Shown here one piece after another: positions 8,660-17,498 of a DNA stretch of 44,529 bases (within the stretch, counting starts at the first letter, position 1; every line of letters begins with the position of its first letter). The notes beneath the pieces are model-generated. The model was not told the origin of the DNA, did no database searches, and saw only the letters and a program-made list of their open reading frames with translations. Position numbers and translations under genes: made by a program. Origin of the DNA: JAGXFP01 sp039714535 (GTDB lineage: Bacteria; Desulfobacterota; Desulfobulbia; Desulfobulbales; JAGXFP01); assembly GCA_039714535.1 (NCBI GenBank), contig JBDLJC010000026.1:1-44529 (forward strand), written 5' to 3'.

Positions 8660-10591
8660 TTAGGCCACCTTGCTCCCTATTTTGACTGGGCCGCTGATTG
8701 TGGAGAGAACCAGGGTGTTGCCGTCCTTGGCGGCCAGGACCATGCCGTGGGAGGTGACACCCATCAGTTTGACCGGCTTGAGGTTTGCGGCGACGATAAC
8801 TTTTTTACCGATTAAATCCTCCGGCTCGTAGAATTCGGCGATGCCGGCGACGATGGTTCTCTCTTCCGGGGCGCTGACGGTCAGCTTGAGCAGGCGATCA
8901 GATTTCTTGATTTTTTCAGCGCCGGTTATTTCGGCAACCCGCAGGTCGACTTCTTTAAACTGGTCAAAGCTGATCGTTCCAACATCTGCCCCTTGATCTT
9001 CTTTGCTTGCATTTTTGTTTTTCTGCGAGACCTTTTTCGGTTGCTTCTTGATTTGCTTTGGTGAAAGTTCCTTCTTTTTAAGGCGGGGGAACAGGGCTGG
9101 ACCCGGGGTTATGGCGCTGGCTGCGGTCAACAGGCCCCATTGCGCTTGGCTGGTGAGGTTCGGCGGCGCTTCAAGTCCCAGAGCGGTGGCCATTTTAGCA
9201 GCGGTGGTCGGCATGATCGGGTGCAGGGTCAGGGTGGTCAGCCGCAACGTCTCCAGCAGGGTATAAAGTACAGTGTCAAGGCGCTCCTGTTTGGCGGGAT
9301 CTTTGGCCAGTTCCCAGGGCGCATTAGTGACAATATAGCGATTGGCCATCCCGATAACCTTCCAGACTTCCTGTAAGGCCCGGTTGAAGGCAAAGTTCTC
9401 CATCTGCTTAGCGTATTCGGCGACCATCGTGGTGGCGGCTTCAGCCAGTTCATGGTCACTACCCTGAACAGTGCCCGGACTCGGAACCTTGCTGGCGCAG
9501 AAATTTTTAACCATGGTCAGGGAGCGGCTGAACAGGTTGCCTAGATCGTTGGCCAGGTCGGAGTTTTGCCGGTTTATCACGGAGTCGTAACTGAATGAGG
9601 AATCCAGGCCGAACGACATCTCCCGCAAGAGGAAATAACGGACGGAATCAACTCCGTATTCATTGACCAGATCGGCCGGGCGCACCACATTGCCGATGGA
9701 TTTGGACATCTTGGTTGCGTTGATGTTCCAGTAGCCATGGACATGCAGCTTTCGGTACGGGGCCAGACCCATCGACTTGAGCATGGTCGGCCAGAAGATG
9801 GCGTGGGGTTTCAGGATGTCTTTGGCGATTACATGCTCGGCCCCACTCCAGTAACGGTCGAAATCGGCCCCGTCAGGGTAGCCGATCCCGGTCAGGTAGT
9901 TGATCAGGGCATCGAACCAGACATAGGTGACAAACTTGTCGTCAAATGGCAGCGGGATGCCCCAGGTAAGGCGGCTGGTGGGTCTGGAGATGCAGAGGTC
10001 CTCCAGTGGTTCTTTGAGGAAGGAGAGAACCTCGTTGCGGTATCTTTCCGGTTGGATAAATTCCGGATTTTGTTTGATATGATCGATCAGCCAGTCCTGA
10101 TACTTAGACATCCTAAAGAAATAATTTTGCTCGGTGATCGAATCGGGAGGGGTCTGGTGGTCCGGGCAATTGCCGTCAGACAGCTCCTTTTCGGTCAGGA
10201 ACCGCTCGCATCCCTTGCAGTATAGGCCTGAGTATTCACTGAAGTATATGTCGCCCTGATCGTGGACCTTCTGGAGGATATCCTGGACTGTTTTAATGTG
10301 GACTTTGTCGGTGGTGCGGATGAAGTTGTCCGGCTCAATACTCAGGGGCGGCCACGCTTCCCGGAACATATTGCTGATCCGGTCGGCGTATTCCTGGGGA
10401 GATTCATTCGATTTAGCTGCCGCCTCAGCGATCTTGTCGCCGTGTTCGTCGGTGCCGGTCTGGAAGCGAACATCCGCGCCGGCCATCTTCTGAAAACGGC
10501 TGGCGGTATCGGCAACAATGGTTGTGTAGGCGTGGCCCAGATGGGGCTGGGCATTTACGTAAAAAATCGGGGTGGTGATGTAGAAACTCAT
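8660..10591 (-). CDS. metG: Methionyl-tRNA synthetase
   Basis: 643 aa. Charges tRNA-Met with methionine. The class I signatures are HLGH (17-20) and KMSKS (294-298). A zinc knuckle is made by C125, C128, C142 and H145. The anticodon-binding helical domain follows (~370-500), then a Lys-rich linker and a C-terminal Trbp111/EMAP tRNA-binding OB domain (~541-643, FDQFKEVDLRVAEI). The C-terminal domain typifies the dimeric bacterial enzymes. The gene lies 81 bp after ricT, in the holB-ricT-metG order seen in several phyla. Confidence 0.97.
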   Translation of the reverse strand: MSFYITTPIFYVNAQPHLGHAYTTIVADTASRFQKMAGADVRFQTGTDEHGDKIAEAAAKSNESPQEYADRISNMFREAWPPLSIEPDNFIRTTDKVHIKTVQDILQKVHDQGDIYFSEYSGLYCKGCERFLTEKELSDGNCPDHQTPPDSITEQNYFFRMSKYQDWLIDHIKQNPEFIQPERYRNEVLSFLKEPLEDLCISRPTSRLTWGIPLPFDDKFVTYVWFDALINYLTGIGYPDGADFDRYWSGAEHVIAKDILKPHAIFWPTMLKSMGLAPYRKLHVHGYWNINATKMSKSIGNVVRPADLVNEYGVDSVRYFLLREMSFGLDSSFSYDSVINRQNSDLANDLGNLFSRSLTMVKNFCASKVPSPGTVQGSDHELAEAATTMVAEYAKQMENFAFNRALQEVWKVIGMANRYIVTNAPWELAKDPAKQERLDTVLYTLLETLRLTTLTLHPIMPTTAAKMATALGLEAPPNLTSQAQWGLLTAASAITPGPALFPRLKKKELSPKQIKKQPKKVSQKNKNASKEDQGADVGTISFDQFKEVDLRVAEITGAEKIKKSDRLLKLTVSAPEERTIVAGIAEFYEPEDLIGKKVIVAANLKPVKLMGVTSHGMVLAAKDGNTLVLSTISGPVKIGSKVA

Positions 10592-10672
10592 TGATGGTGG
10601 TCTCGTAAAAAATGGCCAAAGGGCATAGTGATACCGGAATTGTCAGGCCGTTAAGGGAAGACTGCGAAAATT

Positions 10673-11755
10673 TTAATTACCCTGGGTTTTTGCCGGTGGT
10701 TGTTTGGTGTCTTTTTTGGGTTCGTTGCGGGCCTTGTGGCTCTGTTTTTTTGATCTATGGCGGCGGCCTTTGCCTTTCTGCTTTTTTTGTTCCCTCTGGG
10801 GCCCCCCTTGTCTCTTCTGGGCTCTGGGTGGCTCAGGTCCTTTCATGGCCAGCCACTCTTTTTTGCTGATAACCCGTTTTTGATCAGGTTCTCCGAGCGG
10901 CATGATGGTTACTTCCTCTTTGAGGATATTGCTGTGCAGGATCTTGTAGTCAACGCCATCCAGCGTGAAGGTCTTGCCGGGTCTCGGCATGCCTTTCCGC
11001 ATTTTGTGGTAAGTGCTGTATTCATAGGTCAAACAGCAGAGGAGGCGGTTGCATACCCCGGAAATCTTGGAGGGGTTGAGGGCCAGGCTCTGTTCCTTGG
11101 CCATTTTGATTGAGACCGGCGCGAAGTCCTTGATGAATGAAGAACAGCATAATTCCCGGCCGCAACCGCCGAGGCCGCCGATCATCTTGGTCTCATGGCG
11201 GACGCCGATCTGGCGAATTTCGACCCTGGTTCGGAACTCCTGGACCAGGTCTTTGACCAGCTCCCGAAAATCAACGCGATTTTCAGCGGTGAAATAAAAG
11301 ATGATCTTGCTGCCGTTAAAAAGTCTCTCCACCCTGGTCAGCTTCATGGCCAACTGGTGTTTTTCAATATGTTTCTGGCAGATGGTAAAGGCCTCCGCCT
11401 CCCTCTCCATCAGTCGGGCGATCTTGGGTAATTCGTCGCGGTTGGCCCTTCTGACTATCAGGTGACTGGTCGTTTGTTTTGATTCTCTGCCGGGGACATC
11501 CAGTCGAGGGCCGCTGCTTGTTACCGTGGCCGGTTCGAGGCCATGGTCGGTCTGGATCATCACCATTTCTTCCCGGACGAGGTTGGTGATCCGGGAGGCG
11601 GCAGAAACGGCGGGGGTGTGAGCCCGGAAACGCACGTAATAGAAATTGTTCAGGGCTGATGCCGGTTTGTGTTCGGCTTGTTTTTCCCCGGCCTTATCAT
11701 CTGTGCCCGGTTTAGCGATATCTTTAGGAGAATTATCCTGCAAAATTGTCCTCAA
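10673..11755 (-). CDS. ricT: PSP1 domain protein (RicT/YaaT family)
   Basis: 360 aa. The PSP1 domain (~40-290) contains the cysteine set of B. subtilis RicT/YaaT: C198, C203, C204 (GGCGRELCC) and C235, C240, C241 (CNRLLCC). In B. subtilis RicT is part of a [4Fe-4S]-carrying complex that promotes RNase Y-dependent mRNA maturation; a comparable partner here is not in the window. A ~35-residue polar N-terminal extension and a very basic C-terminal tail (~310-360, Lys/Arg/Gln-rich) suggest RNA contact. Lies 78 bp downstream of holB; the spacer holds a small GC-rich palindrome around 11786-11796. Confidence 0.9.
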   Translation of the reverse strand: MRTILQDNSPKDIAKPGTDDKAGEKQAEHKPASALNNFYYVRFRAHTPAVSAASRITNLVREEMVMIQTDHGLEPATVTSSGPRLDVPGRESKQTTSHLIVRRANRDELPKIARLMEREAEAFTICQKHIEKHQLAMKLTRVERLFNGSKIIFYFTAENRVDFRELVKDLVQEFRTRVEIRQIGVRHETKMIGGLGGCGRELCCSSFIKDFAPVSIKMAKEQSLALNPSKISGVCNRLLCCLTYEYSTYHKMRKGMPRPGKTFTLDGVDYKILHSNILKEEVTIMPLGEPDQKRVISKKEWLAMKGPEPPRAQKRQGGPQREQKKQKGKGRRHRSKKQSHKARNEPKKDTKQPPAKTQGN

Positions 11756-11833
11756 TAATTACAAATTATTATCTGGAAACTTTTCCGGCCAGGCCGAAAT
11801 AGATTAATCTGGGATAATAACAGCCCCGGTTGT

Positions 11834-12829
11834 TTAAAGCAAACCAAAGAAGAGGTCTTCGCAGACCAGAGTTTTGTTGCAGTTCCGGGCCAGTTGCCTC
11901 TGGGCGATGTCGAACAGTTCAAGCCGGGCCAGAAGGGCGGTGAGGGGCCAGCTTTTGGCAGTCTCAGCGGTTATGTCCCGCAGATCCTGATTGACGATTT
12001 CCTCCGGTAGGTTGCTGGCGACGATGATCAGGTCCCGGAACCATAATTTGAGCAGATCCAGCAGTTCCGGCAACTGGTCGTTGAGGGCGGCCGCTTGCTC
12101 GGCGAGTCGGAAAACTGCTTCGACAGATGTCGAGTTGGCCTGTCTCAGCTTAATGAACGTGTCAATAATAGCCTGCCTGGTTTCGAGGAGTTCCCGGTCG
12201 GTCATCATCCTGGCCTGACCCAAGCTGCCGTAGGTTATTGCCGTAAGAGAGGCGGCATCATCCGGCTCGATCCCCCCTGCAATCAATTTTTCCTCGATCA
12301 GTTCGTGGGGCAGGCCGGTGAAGGGAATTATCTGGCAGCGGGAGGTAATGGTCGGCAGGATCTCGCTGGCCTCATCGCCGGTAAGGATCAGTTGGTTGCC
12401 TGGCGGAGGCTCCTCAAGGAGCTTTAAGAGGCTGTTGGCCGCTTCCCTCCGCATGGTATGGATATCGGCGATCAGTACAATCCGGTATTTTGCCTCAAAG
12501 GGTGGAAAGGTCAGGGCATGTTTTAATTCCCGGATCTGTTTGATCTTGATTGAAACACCTTCCGGCTCAACGAGCAGCAGATCCGGGTGGTTACCGGATT
12601 TAAGCTTCCGGCAGGATTGACAGGTGGTGCAACCATCCTGGCTGTTCGTGGGGGTCTGGCAGTTCAGGTAATTGCCGAAGGCCCGGGCCAGGGTTTTTTT
12701 GCCGACCCCGACCGGTCCTCTGAATAGATAGGCGTGGCCCAGGCGCTTACTGGACACCGCCCGGCGCAGCATTTTCTTGGCCTTTTCTTGACCGAGTACC
12801 GAATCGATGGTGAAGTAGTCGCTGGCCAT
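11834..12829 (-). CDS. holB: DNA polymerase III delta' subunit
   Basis: 331 aa from the ATG at 12829; a longer reading to 12979 would run far into the preceding gene and is rejected. Clamp-loader AAA+ subunit. Walker A is at 38-46 (GPVGVGKKT), a zinc module uses C57, C67, C70 and C73, and the SRC sensor motif (TSRCQIIPF) is present. Delta' lacks a strict ATPase requirement in E. coli, but this copy keeps a full P-loop. It begins one base after the stop of the HD/OB gene, so it is probably translationally coupled. A conserved neighbour of ricT. Confidence 0.9.
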   Translation of the reverse strand: MASDYFTIDSVLGQEKAKKMLRRAVSSKRLGHAYLFRGPVGVGKKTLARAFGNYLNCQTPTNSQDGCTTCQSCRKLKSGNHPDLLLVEPEGVSIKIKQIRELKHALTFPPFEAKYRIVLIADIHTMRREAANSLLKLLEEPPPGNQLILTGDEASEILPTITSRCQIIPFTGLPHELIEEKLIAGGIEPDDAASLTAITYGSLGQARMMTDRELLETRQAIIDTFIKLRQANSTSVEAVFRLAEQAAALNDQLPELLDLLKLWFRDLIIVASNLPEEIVNQDLRDITAETAKSWPLTALLARLELFDIAQRQLARNCNKTLVCEDLFFGLL

Positions 12830-12830
12830 A

Positions 12831-13859
12831 TTAGCGGAAGAGACTGCCCTGGCGGTGGTCAATCTCGATGCTGTCATCGTCTTCTGGGAACTGATTTTGG
12901 CTATCGGCTGCTCCCCGCACATAAAGGAAACGCTCAAGGTTACGCTGGTACTCGCTCCATTGATAGCCCTCGCCTTCAAGTTTCTGGCCCAAACCGGTGA
13001 TGTAATCTATTTTGGCGTCAAGGTCATCGATGAAGTTCAGGACGAAGGCCTCCAGGATCATCGGCAGGGTGGGTGAGCCGAACTCGTGGCGGCCATGGTG
13101 GGCAAGGATCAGATGTTTCAGGTTGGTCGCGGTCTCTTGCGGGAATCCGTCGATTCCGGCAATTTTATCCTGGATCATCTCGATAGCCAGAACCATGTGG
13201 CCCATCAGTCGACCCCGGTCGGAATAGTCGTAGGGAAACTCTTCGTAGTCAAACTCGACAAGTTTGCCGATATCGTGGAGGATGGCGCCGGCCAGGAGCA
13301 GAGAGCGGTCAAGTGCCGGGTAGAGTTCGCTGACGGCCTCTGCCGCTTTGGTCACCCCCAAGGTGTGTTCCAGGAGGCCGCCCAGACAGGCGTGGTGCAT
13401 GTGTTTGGCGGCCGGGGCTTTCTTGAACAGGGTGAATATCTGCCGGTCATTTAAGAAGGCCAGGACCAGTTCGCGCAGATGGTCGTTGGCGATGGTTTTG
13501 GCGAGCCGGGCCAGCTCAGCGGCCATGGCTGTGATATCACCAGAGGTGGCCGGGATGAAGCGGCCCATCTCTTCGGCTGGGACCTCGCATCTTTCGAGAT
13601 GGTCGATCTTGAGTTGCAGAACGCCCCGGTAGGATTGGGCCTGGGCTTTAATTTTGATAGTGGCGCCGGTCGGGCAGCTGTCGATATAACGGTCGGCATT
13701 TTCCCAGACCCGGCAGGCAATTTCGCCGGAAGCATCCATGATGGTCAAAGCCAGAAACGGCTTGCCGTTCTTGGTCTCCCCCCGGTTTACCTCGCGGACT
13801 AGAAATACTCCGGCAATGGCTTGGTTGTCGAGGATATCCTTGATCATCAGGTCTTGCAT
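12831..13859 (-). CDS. OB-fold/HD domain phosphohydrolase (YhaM-like 3'-5' exoribonuclease)
   Basis: 342 aa. An N-terminal OB-fold nucleic-acid-binding domain (~10-92) is followed by an HD domain (~155-310), the architecture of B. subtilis YhaM, a 3'-5' exoribonuclease that trims mRNA. Likely metal ligands are H165 (LLEHTLG), H195-D196 (ILHDIGK), H221 (MGHM), H254-H255 (LAHHGRHE) and D279 (FIDDLD). The family match to YhaM/CBF1 is good; nuclease activity is inferred. The gene sits between purL (73 bp upstream) and holB (1 bp downstream). The ribosome site is weak. Confidence 0.85.
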   Translation of the reverse strand: MQDLMIKDILDNQAIAGVFLVREVNRGETKNGKPFLALTIMDASGEIACRVWENADRYIDSCPTGATIKIKAQAQSYRGVLQLKIDHLERCEVPAEEMGRFIPATSGDITAMAAELARLAKTIANDHLRELVLAFLNDRQIFTLFKKAPAAKHMHHACLGGLLEHTLGVTKAAEAVSELYPALDRSLLLAGAILHDIGKLVEFDYEEFPYDYSDRGRLMGHMVLAIEMIQDKIAGIDGFPQETATNLKHLILAHHGRHEFGSPTLPMILEAFVLNFIDDLDAKIDYITGLGQKLEGEGYQWSEYQRNLERFLYVRGAADSQNQFPEDDDSIEIDHRQGSLFR

Positions 13860-13932
13860 CGATTCATAACCGGTAAGCTTTTTAGTCGGGCGCCATTTTT
13901 GCGGTGGCTTAAATGATAATGGCCTGAAAGCA

Positions 13933-16923
13933 TCAGAAATCCAGGGTCTGCTGCCAGGAGGATTTAAGCCCGGTCAGTGATTCTTCCATCACCTTGTTGC
14001 CAGTCAATCCCGTCACCGTGAGGCTCTTGGCCTCGGTTACCGTGCCGATCTTGCCATATGCGGTCCCGGCCATGGCTTTCTCAAAGGCTGCACCCTTCCG
14101 GGGTGGGACCGTGACCAGCAAGCGGCTTTGGGATTCGGAGAAGAGCAGCACGTCATCACGTTCAATATCTTTGGCGACAACCTCGCGCAGATCTATCGCC
14201 ATGCCCAGGCCGCCGGCAAAGGCGGTTTCAGCCAGGGCCACGCCCAATCCCCCGTCGGAACAGTCATGGCAGGAGGCGACCAGCTCGTCGGTGATTGCCT
14301 TAGACAGGGCCCGGTATCTGCTCATGGCCTCTTCGCCGTTGACTTTGGGTACCTGATTACCGATAGCCCCGAGCTGGGCACCATATTCGGAAGCACCCAA
14401 TTCCGGATAGGTTGTGCCGAGCAGATAGACAACGTCACCACCCTTTTTGGCATCCATGGTCACCGCTTTTCTGATATCGTCAATCTTGGCGACCACCGAA
14501 AACAGCAGGGTGGGGGGGATGGATATCTTAGTGTCGCCGACCTGATAGTCGTTTTTCATGCTGTCCTTGCCCGAAATGCAGGGTACTCCGTAGGTGCGGG
14601 CGTAATGGGCCAGGGCCTTGTTGGCCCGGACCAGTTGGGCCAGTTTATAAGGGCCGTCCGGGGTTTTGTCGGAGAGGATCGGATCGCACCAGCAGAAATT
14701 GTCGAGGCCGGCCATGGTTTCAAGACTGGCGCCGACTGCAACGGCGTTACGCACTGCCTCGTCGAAGGCGCAGGCCACCATGTGGTAGCTGTCGATATCG
14801 GAGTAGCGGGGGCAGATACCGTGGCCGACGACCAGTCCTTCGAATGAATCGAGCAGGGGCCGCACCACCGCCGCATCGCTGGGCCCGTCGTTATCGATGC
14901 CGGTCAGGGGTTTGACCACGCTGCCGCCCTGGACCTCATGGTCGTATTGGCGAACTATATACTCCTTGCTGCAGACATTCAGGCGGCCGAGCAACCCCTT
15001 TAGTTCTTTGCCAAGATTGAGCTCGGTCGGCAGGGTTGGTTCGTCGTATTTTTTCTGTTCCCATTTAGCTGTCATCTGCATGGGCGGCAGACCCTTATGG
15101 ACGAAATCCATGTCCATGTAGGTCACGGTTTTGCCCTCATAAAGAACGTGGAATTTGCCTGAATCAGTGTAGGTGCCGAGGATACTGGCCTCGACATCCA
15201 TCTTGTCGCAGAGGGCCATAAACTCATCGATCTTCTCGGGGGCCACGGCCAGGGTCATTCTTTCCTGGGCCTCGGAGATAAAGATTTCCCACGGTTGCAG
15301 GCCGGCATATTTGAGCGGCGCTTTGTCCAGATGCAGCTCAAAGCCGTTGGTGTCCTGGGCCATCTCGCCAACCGATGAGGACAACCCCCCGGCGCCGTTG
15401 TCGGTCATGCAGGTGTAGAGGCCTCGGTCTCTGGCGATCAGCAGACAGTCGAACATCTTCTTCTGGGTGATCGGATCGCCGATCTGGACCGCCGTGGCCG
15501 GAGAGTTTTCGTTCAGTTCCTCGGAAGAAAAGGTGGCGCCGTGGATGCCGTCTTTGCCGATGCGGCCGCCGGTCATTACAATGTAGTCGCCAGGGTTGGC
15601 CAGTTTGTCTTCGGAGGGCTGGCCATTGATCTTTGACGGCATCATGGCGACGGTGCCGCAGAAGACCAGGGGTTTTCCGGCGAAGCGGTCGTCAAAGACC
15701 AGGGAGCCGTTGACGGTGGGAATGCCGCTCTTGTTGCCGCCGTGCTCAACGCCTTCCCGGACTCCCTCCATGATTCGCTTGGGGTGGAGGAGGCGGGCCG
15801 GTAGTTCCTGATCGTAAAAGGGCGAGGCGAAACAGAAGACGTTGGTGTTACAGAGGAGTTTCGCGCCCATGCCGGTGCCGAATGGATCGCGGTTAACGCC
15901 GACGATGCCGGTCAGCGCTCCGCCGTAAGGGTCGAGGGCGGACGGGCTGTTGTGGGTTTCGGCCTTGAAGACGGCGCTCCACTCGTCGTTGAAGCGGATA
16001 ACCCCGGCATTGTCCTTGAATACCGACAGGCACCAGTCGTTAGCTCCCATGCTCTGGCGGATGTCGGCGGTGGGTTGGCGGATATAGGTGTCGAACAGGC
16101 TGTTTATCGTTTCCTTGGTGCCAGCCTCAGTGTCTTCGTAGTCGATGTCACCGGCGAAGATCTTGTGTTTGCAGTGCTCCGACCAGGTCTGGGCCAGAAT
16201 CTCCAGCTCGACGTCGGTGGTTTTTTCACTTAAACCCCGGGCCCGGCGCTCTTCAATGTTGGCCGGATCGGCCATGTATTCGCGAATAAATTTCATCTCG
16301 GCCAGGGTCAGGGCCAGGACCCCTTCGCGGCTGATCCGCATCAGTTCTTCGTCGCTAACGTCAAGATCGATCTCGTTGACCACGATCGCGCTGTCATCCT
16401 GAACCTTGGCGGCGAATGGTTTAAGGCCGCCGGCCTCCTTAAACTCGGCCTGGTCCATGATGGTGAAACGCTGGATCAGCTCGTTGGCCAGTGATTTTCT
16501 GGCGATGGACCCAACTTCCTCCCGGCTGATAGCGCCGGAGATCAGGAACTGGATAGAGGTGTAAACTGTTTCGCTGCGGTCAAGCTTGCGGCCGATCATA
16601 ATTTCCAGGGCCTGGGCCGCGGTCCGGCCTTCGTTGTCGGTTACGCCGGGCCGGAAGCCGACCTCGATCAGCCAGTCAAAGTCGCTGTCCCATTTAAGGG
16701 CCAGGGGCGAAAGAGACCAGTCCTGGGTGACCGGATCGCAATAGGGACCGCTGGCGGCCTGGGCGAGTTGTTCCTCGCTGATCTCGGCCTCGACCGTGAA
16801 AATCTTGATAGTCCTGACTTCGTCGATCTCAAGTCCCAGGTCGGTGCGGATTTTCTTGCGGGTGCTTTCACCGAAAGAGTCGTTTAGAGAAGGTTTTAGT
16901 CCTACCTGGATGCGGGCGAGCAT
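13933..16923 (-). CDS. purL: Phosphoribosylformylglycinamidine synthase, fused PurS-PurL type
   Basis: 996 aa. Fourth step of purine synthesis: FGAR + ATP + ammonia to FGAM. The N-terminal ~200 residues resemble PurS-like alpha/beta units (LARIQVGLKPSLNDSFGEST; second unit near residue 85). PurL signatures follow: LAQTWSEHCKHK, the FKAETHNSPSALDPYGG substrate loop, GRIGKDGIHGATFSS, and two AIR-synthase halves (MTDNGAGGLSSSVGEM; CHDCSDGGLGVALAE). No glutaminase triad is present, so a separate PurQ must supply ammonia. It is longer than a Bacillus PurL (~740 aa) and shorter than the E. coli PurL (~1295 aa). A clear GAGGAAAA ribosome site and a palindromic candidate operator precede the ATG. Confidence 0.93.
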   Translation of the reverse strand: MLARIQVGLKPSLNDSFGESTRKKIRTDLGLEIDEVRTIKIFTVEAEISEEQLAQAASGPYCDPVTQDWSLSPLALKWDSDFDWLIEVGFRPGVTDNEGRTAAQALEIMIGRKLDRSETVYTSIQFLISGAISREEVGSIARKSLANELIQRFTIMDQAEFKEAGGLKPFAAKVQDDSAIVVNEIDLDVSDEELMRISREGVLALTLAEMKFIREYMADPANIEERRARGLSEKTTDVELEILAQTWSEHCKHKIFAGDIDYEDTEAGTKETINSLFDTYIRQPTADIRQSMGANDWCLSVFKDNAGVIRFNDEWSAVFKAETHNSPSALDPYGGALTGIVGVNRDPFGTGMGAKLLCNTNVFCFASPFYDQELPARLLHPKRIMEGVREGVEHGGNKSGIPTVNGSLVFDDRFAGKPLVFCGTVAMMPSKINGQPSEDKLANPGDYIVMTGGRIGKDGIHGATFSSEELNENSPATAVQIGDPITQKKMFDCLLIARDRGLYTCMTDNGAGGLSSSVGEMAQDTNGFELHLDKAPLKYAGLQPWEIFISEAQERMTLAVAPEKIDEFMALCDKMDVEASILGTYTDSGKFHVLYEGKTVTYMDMDFVHKGLPPMQMTAKWEQKKYDEPTLPTELNLGKELKGLLGRLNVCSKEYIVRQYDHEVQGGSVVKPLTGIDNDGPSDAAVVRPLLDSFEGLVVGHGICPRYSDIDSYHMVACAFDEAVRNAVAVGASLETMAGLDNFCWCDPILSDKTPDGPYKLAQLVRANKALAHYARTYGVPCISGKDSMKNDYQVGDTKISIPPTLLFSVVAKIDDIRKAVTMDAKKGGDVVYLLGTTYPELGASEYGAQLGAIGNQVPKVNGEEAMSRYRALSKAITDELVASCHDCSDGGLGVALAETAFAGGLGMAIDLREVVAKDIERDDVLLFSESQSRLLVTVPPRKGAAFEKAMAGTAYGKIGTVTEAKSLTVTGLTGNKVMEESLTGLKSSWQQTLDF

Positions 16924-16943
16924 GAATTTTCCTCACGTATTAA

Positions 16944-16960
16944 ATTGGTGACCAATGGTC
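16944..16960. promoter_or_regulatory. Overlapping palindromes, candidate operator for purL
   Basis: ATTGGT-G-ACCAAT (16944-16956, 6-bp arms) overlaps GACCA-A-TGGTC (16950-16960, 5-bp arms), giving alternating GGT/ACC/GGT half-sites 21 bases before the purL ATG. The position fits a repressor site or an overlap with the purL leader. The regulator is unknown; the sequence does not match the E. coli PurR operator. Confidence 0.4.
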
Positions 16961-17223
16961 TTTTTGGCCAGCCTGAACTGTTTTTGGGATAGCGAAAAGT
17001 AAACATACTAAATTGGCCTCGTTTTTGAAACGTGGAAAAGGAAAAAAGAGCATGATTTTAGCGGAAAGCCGTATGCAAGGCATGAAATAAATCTAACCCC
17101 TCGTCTTAATGGGCTGGGACCGGAATTGCTTCTTGGTGAACATGGGTTGAATTTCAACTTCTCTTGGCAGGGAGGTATGAGGTGTGATGGGCAGATATTA
17201 GTAGAATCTGGAGATTTGCTAAC

Positions 17224-17271
17224 TAAAATTATTTTATAGTTATAGGATTTTTGTAAAATTATTTTATAGTT
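17224..17271. repeat. 18-bp direct repeat upstream of the sigma-54 promoter
   Basis: TAAAATTATTTTATAGTT occurs identically at 17224-17241 and 17254-17271, start-to-start 30 bp, close to three helical turns. The copies lie ~97-145 bp upstream of the -24 element, where bacterial enhancer-binding proteins (such as PilR/NtrC types) bind. Assignment as activator sites is inference from position and spacing. Confidence 0.55.
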
Positions 17272-17367
17272 GTTCGGTGGAGAGGGGGTGCCGTTATTCT
17301 GTGGTCTCCTGATGTAACATGTTGTTTTGCCGTAAAGAAACTGATGGAACTGGTGTCTGGCGGCGGC

Positions 17368-17383
17368 GGGCACAAAAATTGCT
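17368..17383 (+). promoter_or_regulatory. Sigma-54 (RpoN) -24/-12 promoter of the minor-pilin operon
   Basis: GGGCAC-AAAAA-TTGCT matches the consensus TGGCAC-N5-TTGCW at every position except the first. The invariant GG and GC are present at exact spacing. The predicted start is near 17394, giving a ~105-nt leader before fimT. Type IV pilin genes are under RpoN and PilR in several proteobacteria. Confidence 0.7.
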
Positions 17384-17398
17384 TTATTAACTGGCCAG

Positions 17399-17415
17399 CC
17401 TGCTTTTTTGGCAGG
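17399..17415 (+). other. Leader hairpin before the pilus operon
   Basis: CCTGC (17399-17403) and GCAGG (17411-17415) pair around a T-rich loop, right after the predicted start. No T-run follows, so it is not a terminator. It could stabilise the mRNA 5' end. Confidence 0.3.
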
Positions 17416-17498
17416 TCTTGGGGTATGCCTACTGAAAACCGGTCTCGGTTAAGCGGGATTTTGGCCCGTGGGTAAAAAATATCACTGGTGATTAGCCA

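Larger units (their letters stand above)
16924..17498. other. 575-bp divergent regulatory region between purL and the pilus operon
   Basis: No credible gene is present; a minus-strand reading at 17008-17373 is low-complexity and lacks a ribosome site. The region holds overlapping palindromes by purL (16944-16960), an 18-bp direct repeat (17224-17271), a sigma-54-type promoter (17368-17383) and a leader hairpin (17399-17415), each listed separately. Confidence 0.6.

Noticed and set aside
14128..14847. 239-aa frame opposite purL
   Set aside because: Antisense shadow of a well-conserved enzyme; no family features.
17008..17373. 121-aa minus-strand reading frame in the divergent region
   Set aside because: Low-complexity translation, no ribosome site, spans the direct repeats and the sigma-54 promoter.
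17385..17498. Cyclic-di-GMP (GEMM) riboswitch in the pilus leader
   Set aside because: Such riboswitches are known before pilin genes in this phylum, but the GGGACGCAAAGCC-type core is absent.
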